Positions 11,479-23,000 of a stretch of 64,000 bases of DNA are shown piece after piece (within the stretch, counting starts at the first letter, position 1; each line of letters starts with the position of its first letter). The position numbers and the translations under genes are program-made. Origin of the DNA: Epinephelus fuscoguttatus (taxonomy: Eukaryota > Chordata > Actinopteri > Perciformes > Serranidae); assembly GCF_011397635.1 (NCBI RefSeq), contig NC_064755.1, positions 36,314,059 through 36,378,058 on the forward strand. The letters run 5' to 3'. Under the pieces are notes generated by a model that was not told the DNA's origin, ran no database searches, and worked only from the letters and a program-made list of their open reading frames with translations.

Positions 11479-12323
11479 TTTTTTAGAAAATGGAGCCGTT
11501 TTTCCGTTTTTGTTGTCAGAATCAAAAAACGAAAAATGACAAAACAAAATTCAAATAACAGCCTGATTTTGGTTTTTTGCAGATTCATTTTTTTCATTTA
11601 TTGTTTTGCACAAAAAGTAGAACGGCGGTGACATCAGAGGCGGAAGTAACTTCAAAATAAAAGACAGGACGATAAGATTGCCTATAAATATCCTATAAAA
11701 CTTTCCAATGTATCTTTTATTTCCACTTACACCTGATGTTTTGCGCATTTTGAAAAGTTGCCTGCCATTGCTGTGAGGAACTTTTTATTCATAAAAGTAG
11801 AAATAAAATGTTACGACAGCAAATTTTATGGCTACAGTAAAACTTGTTGTTCAACCATAACGTTGCTGTTCAGAGGGAAATCGTCATGCATATTGTTCCC
11901 ATGAAGGACGTATAGGGATTCCCTCAAAGGTTGTGTTTTAATATTCATTCGCCAAATTGTTTGCAATAAAGTAATCGAGGATATAATACATTACTGTGCG
12001 CCGCGTTGTTTCTGTTAACACTGGTTTTCTCCATAACACATTGTTGTGTCAGTGAAGTGTCAAGCTAATGTTTGTCCTTTTCACCAGCAGATGGCAGTAG
12101 GCCTATGGATTTATTTGCTGTCATTGAAAGCCTGGTTTTCTCTTAGTTTCTGTTGGATTATACAGACCTGCAATTCTTCAGGTTATTGATACGGACAATT
12201 CAAATTATATGCAGCATTTATTTACTTGTATTCTTTATATTGTTGTATCACATAGGCCTATGCATTGTTGAAAAATACATCCTTTTTTCAAAATAGAATA
12301 ATCAATGATTAATTTTAATATAT

Positions 12324-12327
<4 letters not shown>

Positions 12328-12365
<38 letters not shown>
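12328..12365. repeat. (TA)n microsatellite
   Basis: A TA run of about 18 units in the transposon-rich part of intron 1 of copy A. Confidence 0.9.
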
Positions 12366-12367
<2 letters not shown>

Positions 12368-12589
12368 TTATTTGTGCAGGGAGGAGCTAGCACTAGGAGC
12401 TAGCAGCAAGCTTTAAGCAACTACGAGCTAGGATGGTTGAGAGCTTCCTATCCGAAAGAGTTTTTCAGCTTGAGGCCATGACGTATAAATAGCCGCCCTC
12501 TACATCTGGCTCATTTGAACGAGATGGTGGAGAAACAGCACAAGTGCACCCGTTACATGCATTCTTTGCAATCAAACACTATAATTCAC

Positions 12590-12885
12590 ATGCCTACGTG
12601 ACTTAAATTAGGGCTTAAAACATCACTATTTACTGCAGCTTACCAGTGAACTAGATATGCAACTTATTGTTAGGATAATCTGTAGCTATTGTTTTTATAT
12701 TTGTCTGCTGTTGCTGTTGCTTTATGTTTGCTTTTTAAATGCATTTTCTGCAGTTTTTCTTGCTTTTAGCTCTTGTTTTTAATGATCTATTGTTTCTTTA
12801 ATGATTTATCTTAACGTATTTCCCTTGTAAAGCACACTGAATTGCCTTGTGTATGAATGGTGCTATTGCCTTGCCTTGCCTTACA
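12590..12885 (+). mobile_element. 3' tail of an L2/CR1-type LINE
   Basis: The text TTGTAAAGCACACTGAATTG, then CCTTGTGTATGAATGGTGCT and a terminal TTGCCTTGCCTTGCCTT, matches the typical 3' untranslated end of fish L2/CR1-like LINEs as I recognise it. There is no open frame, so it is a 5'-truncated copy. Confidence 0.5.
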
Positions 12886-13434
12886 AAGAGTAACGTTAAT
12901 GATATTTCATGCAAGACTGTCATGTTGTAATTAAGTTTATTTCATTCACAACCCGTTGCGTTGTTCAGCGGACTGTCGGTGATGTGTGGCTGTTAAATGT
13001 GCAGCTGCTCATGTCCAGAACCACACGTGTTGATATAACCGCGCGCGCACACGCTACTGTCATTACCGTCTGTCCTGCATCTCTCTCTGTCTCATTGTGT
13101 CATACGGCTTTGATCAGCGAATATAATGAGACTTGGGATGTACCCACAGTAACGCCAGACGCTTTTTTTTTTTTTTTTTTTTTAATTGATTTAAGGACAT
13201 CAGTTACAAAGCATTCATGTTATGTTTTCAGTTCCATTTCATACCTATAACCATAGTACAATAGTATCTCCATGTGAACCTTAAATATATATTCAATTTT
13301 AAACCCAAACTTTCGTGCAGGAGAAAAAAAAAAACAAAACGACGGTGCACAAAAGTTTAAACATAAAATACGCTCAAACATATCGATAGACTCTGGAAAA
13401 CATTAACTAATAAAGAACACCTGCATTTATCATA

Positions 13435-13881
13435 TTACCTTTCGGAGTTAAGAAACATGTCATCGTAGTATTGTAAGGTTCTGTTGCTTTTTTTGTTTTC
13501 CATATTTCTTAGCGATTCCATATACAGGTTTACTTCAGCTAGGAAAACATTTACTTTGGGGAGTGTTTTAGCGAATTTGGCTTTATGGATGTGATATTTT
13601 CCTATTAACATAAACAGATTAGTGATATGGTTGACTATGTTGTTCTTTGTCTCGGCAGATGCTATGATGTCTTTAGCAGTGAAATTGACAGGATACCTAC
13701 TCTTGGCAGAAATTACAGCAGCAATGTTTTCCCATAATTCTAGTGAGTATTGGCGCAGATCTAGCGGTGCCGCCGTCATCAGGAATGGACGTCGCTTCAT
13801 GTGACGCTTCAGTGGAGAGGACGTCTCATGTCTCTGAACCGACAATGCTCGCTCATCGCTCCGAGCGCTAGCTCCTCGCAT
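13435..13881 (-). pseudogene. Fragment resembling the C-terminus of a fish L1-like LINE protein
   Basis: A 148-codon frame on the minus strand. Its second half, with NLFMLIGKYHIHKAKFAKTL followed by a VFLAEVNLYMESL stretch and NKKSNRT-like residues, resembles the short C-terminal segment (ILLGKxHIHKxKF) found after the RT in L1-type LINEs of fish. The first 60 residues are not recognisable. It ends in a normal stop. It stands in DNA specific to copy A intron 1 and is not expected to be a host gene. Confidence 0.4.
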
Positions 13882-15049
13882 TTTTTCCTAGGTGGGAGGA
13901 GCTAGACAGCTAGCAAAGTCGGCTAGGTAAGATAACTAGCAGTAATTTAAGAGACTTAGGATGGACCCATAGTCTCTGCTTGTGAGCAATGCATCCTGGT
14001 ACATGTAGGCACCGCTGGCATGGCTTTGCGAGCAGGAGAACTCACATGACTACATTTACCATCAACACTGACTGGACATCCACATTAAAGGTGGCAAGCA
14101 CTTTCACATTCTGTCTGAACCCAGTCATGAGTCAGAGTATCCCCGCAAAATACACACACATAAGCACACACTTTCCAACAACCCCCGACTACTGAAATGA
14201 ATCTGGTGCCTGTGATGCAAATTAAAGTCAGGCACAGACTACAGGAGTTTAAAAACTAATTTTGATATCGGGTTGCATCGTTCATTCACAAATGTTCGTC
14301 TCTATGATTTCAAACATTCACACACTACAAGACTTGAAAATAATGGCGCATGACACACTACAGGATGTTTTTAAGATTGCCATGCCAGAAAGAGCATGAA
14401 TGCACCACCTCAGGTGATCTCATGGGGAAGCAGATGTAAACAAAATGGAGACTGGCATGGTGCAACAACACACTGTAATGTTAACAATGCTTTGAGGTGA
14501 GAAAAACAAACGCAGAAGACCAAAATAGTCTGCATGAGAAAAACATCTATAAAAAGTCTACTCTTCAGCGAAAACTGGAGGTAAAACTTTAACCGTCAGT
14601 TTAAATATCCGTCAACAGTAGTAAAGTTAGCCTCAAGAGCTAGAGTGTTTACCCTTGCTTGGCAACATCGTCAGCTGCTCCATACTGATGTAATCATAAA
14701 AGTTATTATACAGATTTATAATTATCGATCTGTGAGCAGCTTGGGAGGTTTAAGACTGGATCTGTTAAACTGTGACAGAAAAAAAGTGAAAAACCTAGAA
14801 TTACTACCCCACGGTTTTATGCCTCTGTGCACCAGTTAAGTTTCTCTTACAGTTTACACCCATGTCTAAGAAAACATAGATGCTTTACACACAGAACTAT
14901 ACAATCAGCACAGTTTCAAGGTGGGCACGCAAAATTAGAGTCACCACTTCAGTATCTGACCAAATGTTTCATGATTATTATTATTTTATCCTATTTGACA
15001 TTTGTGTTAAGTTGTGTCATAATTAGCATATAAATCCTTGACTTATGGC

Positions 15050-15680
15050 TAAAAACATATTTTGTGAGGTCACAGTGACCTTGACCTTTAACGACAAAAT
15101 TCTAATCAGTTTATTCTTCATTCCAAGTGAACATTTGTGCCAGATTTGAAGAAATTCTCTCAAAGTATTCTTGTGATATCACACTGACAAGAATGAGACA
15201 GATGAGGTCACACTGATCTTGAACCCTGACCTATGACCACCAAAATCTAATCAGATCATTGTTGAGTCTACGTGAACCTTTGTGCCTAATTTGAAGAAAT
15301 TCCTACAAGCAGTTCTTGAAATATCCTGTTCCAGAATGAGGTGGATGTAAGGTCATGCAGACATCAACCTTTGACCCCTGACCACCAAAATCTAATCAGA
15401 TGATTGTTGAGTCTCAGTGGACCTCTGTACCAAATATGAAGAAATTCCCTGTAGGCGTCCTTGAGATACTATGTTCACAAGAATGAGACAGATATGGTTA
15501 CAGTGACCTTGACGTTTGACCTACGACCGCGAAAAACGAATCAGTAAATCATTCAGTCCAACTGGACATTTGTGCCAAATTTGAAGAAACTCCCTTGAGG
15601 TGTTCTTAAGAAATCGCTTAACATGGGTGGGACAGACGGACAACCCGAACACATAATGCCTCTGGCCACGGCTATCACCG
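15050..15680 (+). repeat. Degenerate tandem repeat block in intron 1
   Basis: About four diverged units of roughly 130-150 bp carry the recurring strings CACCAAAATCTAATCAGAT, TTTGAAGAAATTC and GTGACCTTGAC, ending with GGGACAGACGGACAACCC. The same block lies in each unit: about 20818-21420, 30845-31480, 39950-40097 with 42350-42660 (split by insertions), 50185-50322 with 52358-52660, and 63030-63087. It resembles a repeat widespread in fish genomes. Confidence 0.6.
15067..15081. promoter_or_regulatory. Perfect palindromic estrogen-response-element match
   Basis: AGGTCACAGTGACCT is two AGGTCA half-sites inverted with 3-bp spacing, the consensus for estrogen receptor binding. The identical 15-mer occurs at 20828-20842, 30863-30877, 39962-39976, 50195-50209 and 63045-63059, so it is in intron 1 of every copy, inside the repeat block. 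Function is not shown; it may only be repeat sequence. Confidence 0.45.
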
Positions 15681-16849
15681 GTGCAGAGTGTTTCCTTTTT
15701 CAGTTCAAGTTTTGTTTTCAATGCCAAAACTTAATATCACTGTTCAAGTTCCATACCTTCCCTGCTCTTCCCAACAGGACCACTTGCATCATATGGATTT
15801 CCTGGACCACGTGGACCACCTGGACCTGCTGCATTCTGTGGACGAGGTTTAATATTTTATATATTTCAAAGAGCATAGACACTGTTAATTGTATCAAATC
15901 ATTTTCATCAACTGAGTAACTGCTGTTTGTCATTTAATAAAATGTAGGATGCAGCAGTTGTATGCAGCATAGTTGAGGCTATGTCTGAGTGATATTTTTT
16001 CAACTCTTTTAAGCTCTGAGCCCATAATTTCTAAGTCTTACACACAATGCAATTTAAAAGGGTCGATCTCACTCAGCAGGATCAGTGTACTCATCAAGAT
16101 AAGAACAACATAACCTGTGACAACGGTTTCATGTCTGAGAAATTAACTGGTAATGTAATCAGGATAATCTAGGCTTGAGATTTCAGATGTTTACCAGAAA
16201 GCTTGTGTTACAAACTGGGCATGAAATTGGAAAGATGTGGGTGATGTCCATGCAGAGAGAGTCTAATGAAAGATGCCACTGACTTGTCCAGTATTTTTGG
16301 AGATTTTGGCACATCTGCATTGGCTTTATTCTTCAGCCTTGGAGGTTGCCACTTGGTTTTAACTAATGCTTACTTTTATTGATGAATAATCTGTCTGTGT
16401 TTTTTTTTGTAATTTTGTTAGTTTAAATCAATTAATTATTCAAACTACATTTAGTCTGAGACACTTTGGTCTCGGTGCATACATGTGAGAAAAGAGTGAA
16501 AATTGAGCCAGTTCTGGTTTACTCAACATTCAGCGTATTCAGAGAAGGAAAAAAAAGACAAATTAACTTGTGCAAGAAGTGAAGATGAAACTTTTCATTT
16601 GCAGAAGGTGCACATGTGACAGTGTGGACTCAGATCCAACTTACTACCTGTTTGGTAACTGAACTTAATCTGCTTCATCCAGATAATTTTGGCCCTATTA
16701 TGGAGGAACTTGAAACCTTAAAGAGCCTTGTGAAGTCCAAGCTGAGTAAGTATCCTATTCAATCATTACAAAGAAGTGTTGCAAGAAATGAGAATATGTG
16801 GAAAGAGATTGGTGATAGTTGTTCAAGAGACACTGCTTTGTTTGATTTC

Positions 16850-17231
16850 TAGGGCTGTAGTCAACCAAAGAAAATCTTGGTCGACTAAAGTCACGCATAA
16901 ACTTCAACTAATCGATCAGTCGTGGGCAAAAAAAAAATCTGCACATTATTTTTACTTCTGCGGTGGTGTGTCTGTGTTACTCTGCAGTTACACCTCCAAA
17001 ACACTAGTCAGCTGTGGAGGACTGTGTTAAGTACTGTAAAGTTTAGTTCAAATCAAACTTTATTTATATAGTTGATTCAAAACACACATTAAGTATGGCT
17101 TAATAGAGACAATTTCAAACAAGTCCGGAGATTGGCTTCACTATATATCGTAGAACTGACAGACAAACACTTGTCTTTATCTGGACACACTTTGCCCACC
17201 AATACAACATGCTAACGTTATTAGCACAAGT
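16850..17231 (+). mobile_element. 5' part of the hAT-like element, truncated (unit A)
   Basis: It starts TAGGGCTGTAGTCAACC right after TTGATTTC, at the same site as the full element at 23049-24328, and stays nearly identical until about 17231. There it switches to unrelated sequence. The missing right part, together with the lectin exon, marks a deletion or exchange breakpoint. Confidence 0.75.
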
Positions 17232-17700
17232 GTGCACAAACGTGGCCCATCGACATTATCTGGTTTTAATATTTGGCCCAGTTGAAACTGTATTTGAATA
17301 GCCCTGACCTAAAGATTGTGTTGTTGCTGTTATTTTTGTGATGTTCTGACATCTTTTTTTTTTAAGCAATATGCCTGTAATTTCTTTTTCTCTCTCTTCA
17401 TCGAAAATAGCTTGCATGCTTGATTAACATGCAGTTGACAGACAGTGTTGATATTGACATTGGTATCAGTTGACAAGATATGTTTATAAATGGCAGTGGC
17501 AAGGCTCACTGTACCTTGCACGTTTAAAATAACAACATGAATATACGAACCTGTGTATTGAATGCACAACAACAAGGTACGTTTATACATGGTACTAGGC
17601 CCAGGTTAATATAAAACACAAATTAATATACAATATGTATAGGAGAGGGTCCCTGCTCCATCTCTCCATCAGTTTGGGGGTCCATGGCCTGAAAAACACT
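17232..17700. other. Foreign segment at the A/B junction
   Basis: This does not match the collectin units. It holds TTTGGCCCAGTTGAAACTG and GGCCTGAAAAACACTGAAGA with CCTCTGCTCTA, which look like the end of another hAT-type element. At about 17695-17705 it joins unit B spacer at CTCTAGGC, a string also present at the joined site in other units. Confidence 0.45.
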
Positions 17701-17886
17701 GAAGACCTCTGCTCTAGGCCATTATGCAACTTTGTAACAAAATGAGTCCCTGATTCGGATCGAACTCTTTAGCTCATTTTTGACAACGCTCTGCCACCAA
17801 GATATGTGACCACACTTGCAGGCGGTTGAGAGATATGACACCCTGATCTGATTATCATAGTTAATCATCTCTCTCTCAACATCCGT

Positions 17887-17984
17887 TATAAACTCTGGAC
17901 TGAATTTCTACATACACTCTTCACTACTTTCTTTAATAGCAGTGAAGAAGTAGCTCATCCTGCGCATCACTCCTCGTTCACACA
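17887..17984 (+). promoter_or_regulatory. Candidate collectin promoter and non-coding first exon (unit B)
   Basis: TATAAA at 17887-17892 sits just after a CT-rich run. A possible exon ends in CACACA before a consensus donor GTGAGT (17985-17990), about 90 bp downstream. Equivalent TATAAA boxes lie at 37188 (D), 47742 (E) and 59435 (F). Units A and C read TCTAAA there (9512, 28342). The transcription start is inferred, not shown, and roughly 2 kb separate this from the coding exon. Confidence 0.35.
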
Positions 17985-18899
17985 GTGAGTTCCTTTGTTC
18001 TTATTGCTATTAAAGTCATGACAATTCACCAACCTAAAAGTCATTTCTCTGTACGAGTTAGAAACCATAACATGTGGTCTCAACAATGAAAGCTTGTTCA
18101 GTTAAGTCTTATTAAAAGCTATAAGCAGGATAGATATGAACACATCTCTGTATCTACAGAAGGAAGGTCAAAAGACAGCCAAATAATGTTATATCATAAT
18201 TAATATTTCCCTGGGTCCTGGGTCATTTTTAAATTCTTAGAACGCTGGTTTGTGCAACAATGGTAGTGGACAAGTGACAGCAAAACATGTTCAGATTTCC
18301 ATCTTTTAGCCCAGGGTTCCTGCAGCTCAAGACAAGTTAGATTTGAAACTTTATGGCTTTTTTAATGCCACTCAGTATGAAATTTCAGGCCAATTTTGCA
18401 ATAACCAAAACTGAAGGAAAAACAAAACAAAAACAAATTTGCCCAAATATTTATTGTTAGGTATATCATCAGTTTTTGATCAAGCTAAAATGGTAGATGA
18501 TCAACTTTAAATACTGAAAACTAATCATAATTTTCTAAAGTAGAACACATGAAAACTATGAACAGATCATCAAAAAGATAGTATTTGGTTTGCCTTGGAA
18601 AAAAAAAAAAAATCTTGTTTGTTTGTCCTTTGAATGGATGTGGTAAATGTATTTGCGTATTTGTTCCTCCATCCTGATCTGCCTGATATTAATGTGAAAG
18701 GGCATCTGGTAAATTATCTAAAAAGGTTATTAAAAATAATTTGTGATATCCTACTTTTCATGTACCAATTAAGGTCTTATTCTTAGACTAATGATTCCAT
18801 TGACTTTTAAGACTTTTGAAGGATCCATAGGAACTTGGTTTTAACAACAGTCTGGTCTCCCAAGCTTTAACTCTGCTTCTTTTTTTCTTTTTATTTCAG

Positions 18900-18915
18900 A
18901 GCTGAATCGCTGAAG
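18900..18915 (+). other. Candidate 16-nt non-coding micro-exon (unit B)
   Basis: A very strong acceptor (a pyrimidine tract of about 20 bases, then TTATTTCAG) is followed 16 nt later by a donor-like GTATTG. The arrangement is kept at 29389-29404, 38225-38240, 48760-48775 and 61105-61120, with the variant CACGGAATCGCAGAAG in C and E. If the acceptor is used, the exon may instead extend to the strong donor GTAAGT at 19554. Unit A lacks it. Confidence 0.3.
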
Positions 18916-20003
18916 GTATTGTAATTTTTTTTATCCCAGACTTCCCCCCACCAGCTTCTACAAGACAAATTAGTTGCACTTAAAAGTCCTTTCCGTGTGT
19001 TTAAGGCTGTGAGAGCCAAAACCTGTATCAAATTTATGACATGTTCACTGTTAACTAGTTGATTTCTAATTACACTAAAAAACAAGCACAAGAAGACTTT
19101 CTTTCAAAAGTACTCACTGGCAGGACGAGAATAGAAAGAGGAAAAAAACTTAAGAAGAGTAGATGATGAGAAACTGGTGTGACTGAGGATAAGAGAGGAT
19201 GCTTGGAGATGGATAAAGAGATATGAGATGAAGGAAAAGTTCACCCCAAAATCAAAAGCACATTTTTTTCCCCTCCATTTTGTCAGTCTGGATTGTTTTG
19301 GTGTGAGTTGCCGTGTTTTGTCTGATGCCATGTCTGCCTTCACTCTAGTTTTTGATGCTTTGAGCAACATAAGCAGCCACCTAGTTCCATTATATTCCAG
19401 GGGAGGCAGAAATCTCTACAGCTGATATATTCAACACTTGGCAACTCAAAACAAAACAATCTAGATTTTTGGGGTGAACTGTACTTCTGAGGGAAGGTGG
19501 TAAAAGGAGTTAAGTGAGAGAAGGGTTAAAAGGAGACAAAGAGATAAAGGGAGGTAAGTGAGCCCTTGAATCAGATTGTAATTTTATACTGATTTTAAAT
19601 GTGTCAATAGCCCCCAAATGTAGTTAAAATACACTGCGATTACACTTCAGACTGTGGTAATTATGGTTTTAGTTCCACATTGATTTCATAACGCAATCAT
19701 AGCCCCGAGCAGTGCGACAACCACAGACACAGGCCGCTACAGAATGACACATGGAGGCGTTTTTACTCTAGATGAAACTTCAAGTTGAGTTGTGGTAATG
19801 AAATCACAGACACCCGATTCATCCTCCTCTCCAAAGATTTACTGTCATTATCCAAGTTAGTAGATGAACCTGTTAGAAAAGTATCATGTCAGTATTATCA
19901 CAGTTATGTTTAATATTTACCGAATCTACCTACCACAAAATCTCACCTTCTCTGCTGATCTAATTTTTGTGACAATAAAGAAATTGTGGTTCCAATAATT
20001 ATT

Positions 20004-23000
20004 ATGTTCTTCATTCTGAAGATGAGGATGATTCTTCTACTCTGCATCCTCTGCCTGATGACTTCTACTGCCCACAATCAGGCTGCAGGTAAATATGGTC
20101 CCCGAATCCCGCATGACACACTACAGGATGTTTTTATGATTACCATGCCAGAAAGAGCATGAATGCACCATCTCGGGTGATCTCATGGGGAAGCAGATGT
20201 AAACAAAATGGAGACTGGTGTGGTGCAACAACACGCTGCAAAGTTAACAATGCTTTGAGGTGAGAAAAACAAAAGCAGAAGACCAAAACAGTCTGCATGA
20301 GAAAAACATCTATACAAAGTCTACTCTTCAGAAAAAACTGGAGGTAAAACTTTAACCATCGGTTTAAATATCTGTCAACAGTAGTAAAGTTAGCCTCAAG
20401 AGCTAGAGTGTTTACCCTTGCTTGGCAACATCGTCAGCTGCTCCATACTGATGTAATCATAAAAGTTATTATACAGATTTATAATTATCGGTCTGTGAGC
20501 AGCTTGGGAGGTTTAAGACTGGATCTGTTAAACTGTGACAGAAAAAAAGTGAAAAAACTAGAATTACTACCCCACGGTTTTATGCCTCTGTGCACCAGTT
20601 AAGTTTCTCTTACAGTTTACATCCATGTCTGAGAAAACATAGATGCTTCACACACAGAACTATACAATCAGCACAGTTTCAAGGTGGGCATGCAAAATTA
20701 GAGTCACCACTTCAGTATCTGACCAAATGTTTCATGATTATTATTATTTTATCCTATTTGACATTTGTGTTAAGTTTTGTCATAATTAACATATAAATCC
20801 TTGACTTATGGCTAAAAACATTTTGTGAGGTCACAGTGACCTTGACCTTTAACGACAAAATTCTAATCAGTTTATTCTTCATTCCAAGTGAACATTTGTG
20901 CCAGATTTGAAGAAATTCTCTCAAAGTATTCTTGTGATATCACGCTGACAAGAATGAGACAGATGAGGTCACATTGATCTTGAACCCTGACCTATGACCA
21001 CCAAAATCTAATCAGATCATTGTTGAGTCTACGTGAACCTTTGTGCCTAATTTGAAGAAATTCCTACAAGCAGTTCTTGAAATATCCTGTTCCAGAATGC
21101 AGACATCAACCTTTGACCCCTGACCACCAAAATCTAATCAGATGATTGTTGAGTCTCAGTGGACCTCTGTACCAAATATGAAGAAATTCCCCACAGGCAT
21201 CCTTGAGATACTATGTTCACAAGAATGAGACAGATATGGTTACAGTGACCTTGACGTTTGACCTACGACCACCAAAAACTAATCAGTAAATCACTCAGTC
21301 CAACTGGACAATTGTGCCAAATTTGAAGAAACTCCCTTGAGGTGTTCTTAAGAAATCACTTAACATGGGTGGGACAGACGGACAACCCGAACACATAATG
21401 CCTCTGGCCACGGCTATCACCGGTGCAGAGTGTTTCCTTTTTCAGTTCAAGTTTTGTTTTCAATGCCAAAACTTACTATCACTGTTCTAGCTCCATACCT
21501 TCCCTGCTCTTCCCAACAGGAGTTCCTGGACCACCTGGACCATCTGGACCTGCTGGACCTGCTGGACCACGTGGATTTCCTGGAGAACGTGGAGCTCCTG
21601 GACCACGTGGAATGACTGGATTTCCTGGACCACCTGGACCCGCTGCATTCTGTGGACAAGGTTTAATATTTTATATATTTTAAAGGATATATACTGTTTA
21701 TTGTATCAAATTATTTTCACTAACTGAGTAACTGCTGTTTGTCATTTAATAAAATGTAGGATGCAGCAGTTGTACAACCTGAGCAAGGTTCAGTCTTCAC
21801 TGATACACAAAGAAATCTCAATACACACAGACTCACTCATTGTTTAGGAGATGTCAATAGATACACTAGGAGTGGACACATACACCGCGTCCAAGTTCAC
21901 TATAATACTAACTCTTTTTTTTTAAAGGTATTTATTTTTGTTGAGGCTATGTCTGAGTGATATTTTTTCAACTCTTTTAAGCTCTGAGCCCATAATTTCT
22001 AAGTCTTACACACAATGCAATTTAAAAGGGTCGATCTCACTCAGCAGGATCAGTGTACTCATCAAGGTAAGAACAACATCACCTGTGACAATGGTTTCAT
22101 GTCTGAGAAAATAACTGGTAATGTAATCAGGATAATCTAGGCTTGAGATTTCAGATGTTTACCAGAAAGCTTGTGTTACAAACTGGGCATGAAATTGGAA
22201 AGATGTGGGTGATGTCCATGCAGAGAGAGTCTAATGAAAGATGCCACTGACTTGTCCAGTATTTTTGGAGTTTAACCTGTACTGGGACTAAAACTTGTGG
22301 TCTCATAGACTGTAGCAACACCTTGCCGACAGCCTGTTAGTCGAGTGGCCCTGCCCTAAAATATGCATAACTTCCAAACCGTTTTTTGTACCAGGCTGTT
22401 GACATGTTTATTACTGCTGTACAGTTGAGCATTTTAACACGCGAGTCTGTGGGGATTTCCCCTGTTTTGGAATCACCCTCAAGTGGCCAGTCAAGGAACT
22501 GCAGATTTTGGCACATCTGCATTGGCTTTATTCTTCAGCCTTGGAGGTTGCCACTTGGTTTTAACTAATGCTTACTTTTATTGATGAATAATTTGTCCAT
22601 GTTTTTTGTAATTTTGGTAGTTTAAATCAATTAATTATTCAAACTACATTTATTCTGAAAAACTTTGGTCTCGGTGCATACATGAGAGAAAAGAGTGAAA
22701 ATTGAGCCAGTTCTGGTTTACTCAACATTCAGCGTATTCAGAGAAGGAAAAAAAAGACAAATTAACTTGTGCAAGAAGTGAAGATGAAACTTTTCATTTG
22801 CAGAAGGTGCACATGTGACAGTGTGGACTCAGATCCAACTTACTACCTGTTTGGTAACTGAACTTAATCTGCTTCATCCAGATAATTTTGGCCCTATTAT
22901 GGAGGAACTTGAAACCTTAAAGAGCCTTGTGAAGTCCAAGCTGAGTAAGTATCCTATTCAATCATTACAAAGAAGTGTTGCAAGAAATGAGAATATGTGG

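Larger units (their letters stand above)
10042..16745 (+). pseudogene. Collectin copy A: signal, collagen and neck exons, no lectin exon
   Basis: Exon 1 starts at ATG 10042 or the in-frame ATG 10060, and ends at 10126 (donor GTAAAT) or perhaps 10171 (donor GTGGGT). The longer form adds GKY GPG GFH GAP GPA in register. Exon 2 is 15778-15846 with only six triplets, one interrupted (ASY), then AAFCGR. Exon 3 is 16605-16745, a neck with [12 protein letters not shown], a cysteine, then [14 protein letters not shown]. No lectin exon follows: a hAT fragment begins at 16850 and the sequence leaves the collectin unit at about 17231. Intron 1 carries about 4.2 kb not found in the other copies (10139-14346), packed with transposons. 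It is probably a pseudogene, unless it splices into exons of copy B, which the phase-1 junctions would allow. Confidence 0.75.
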
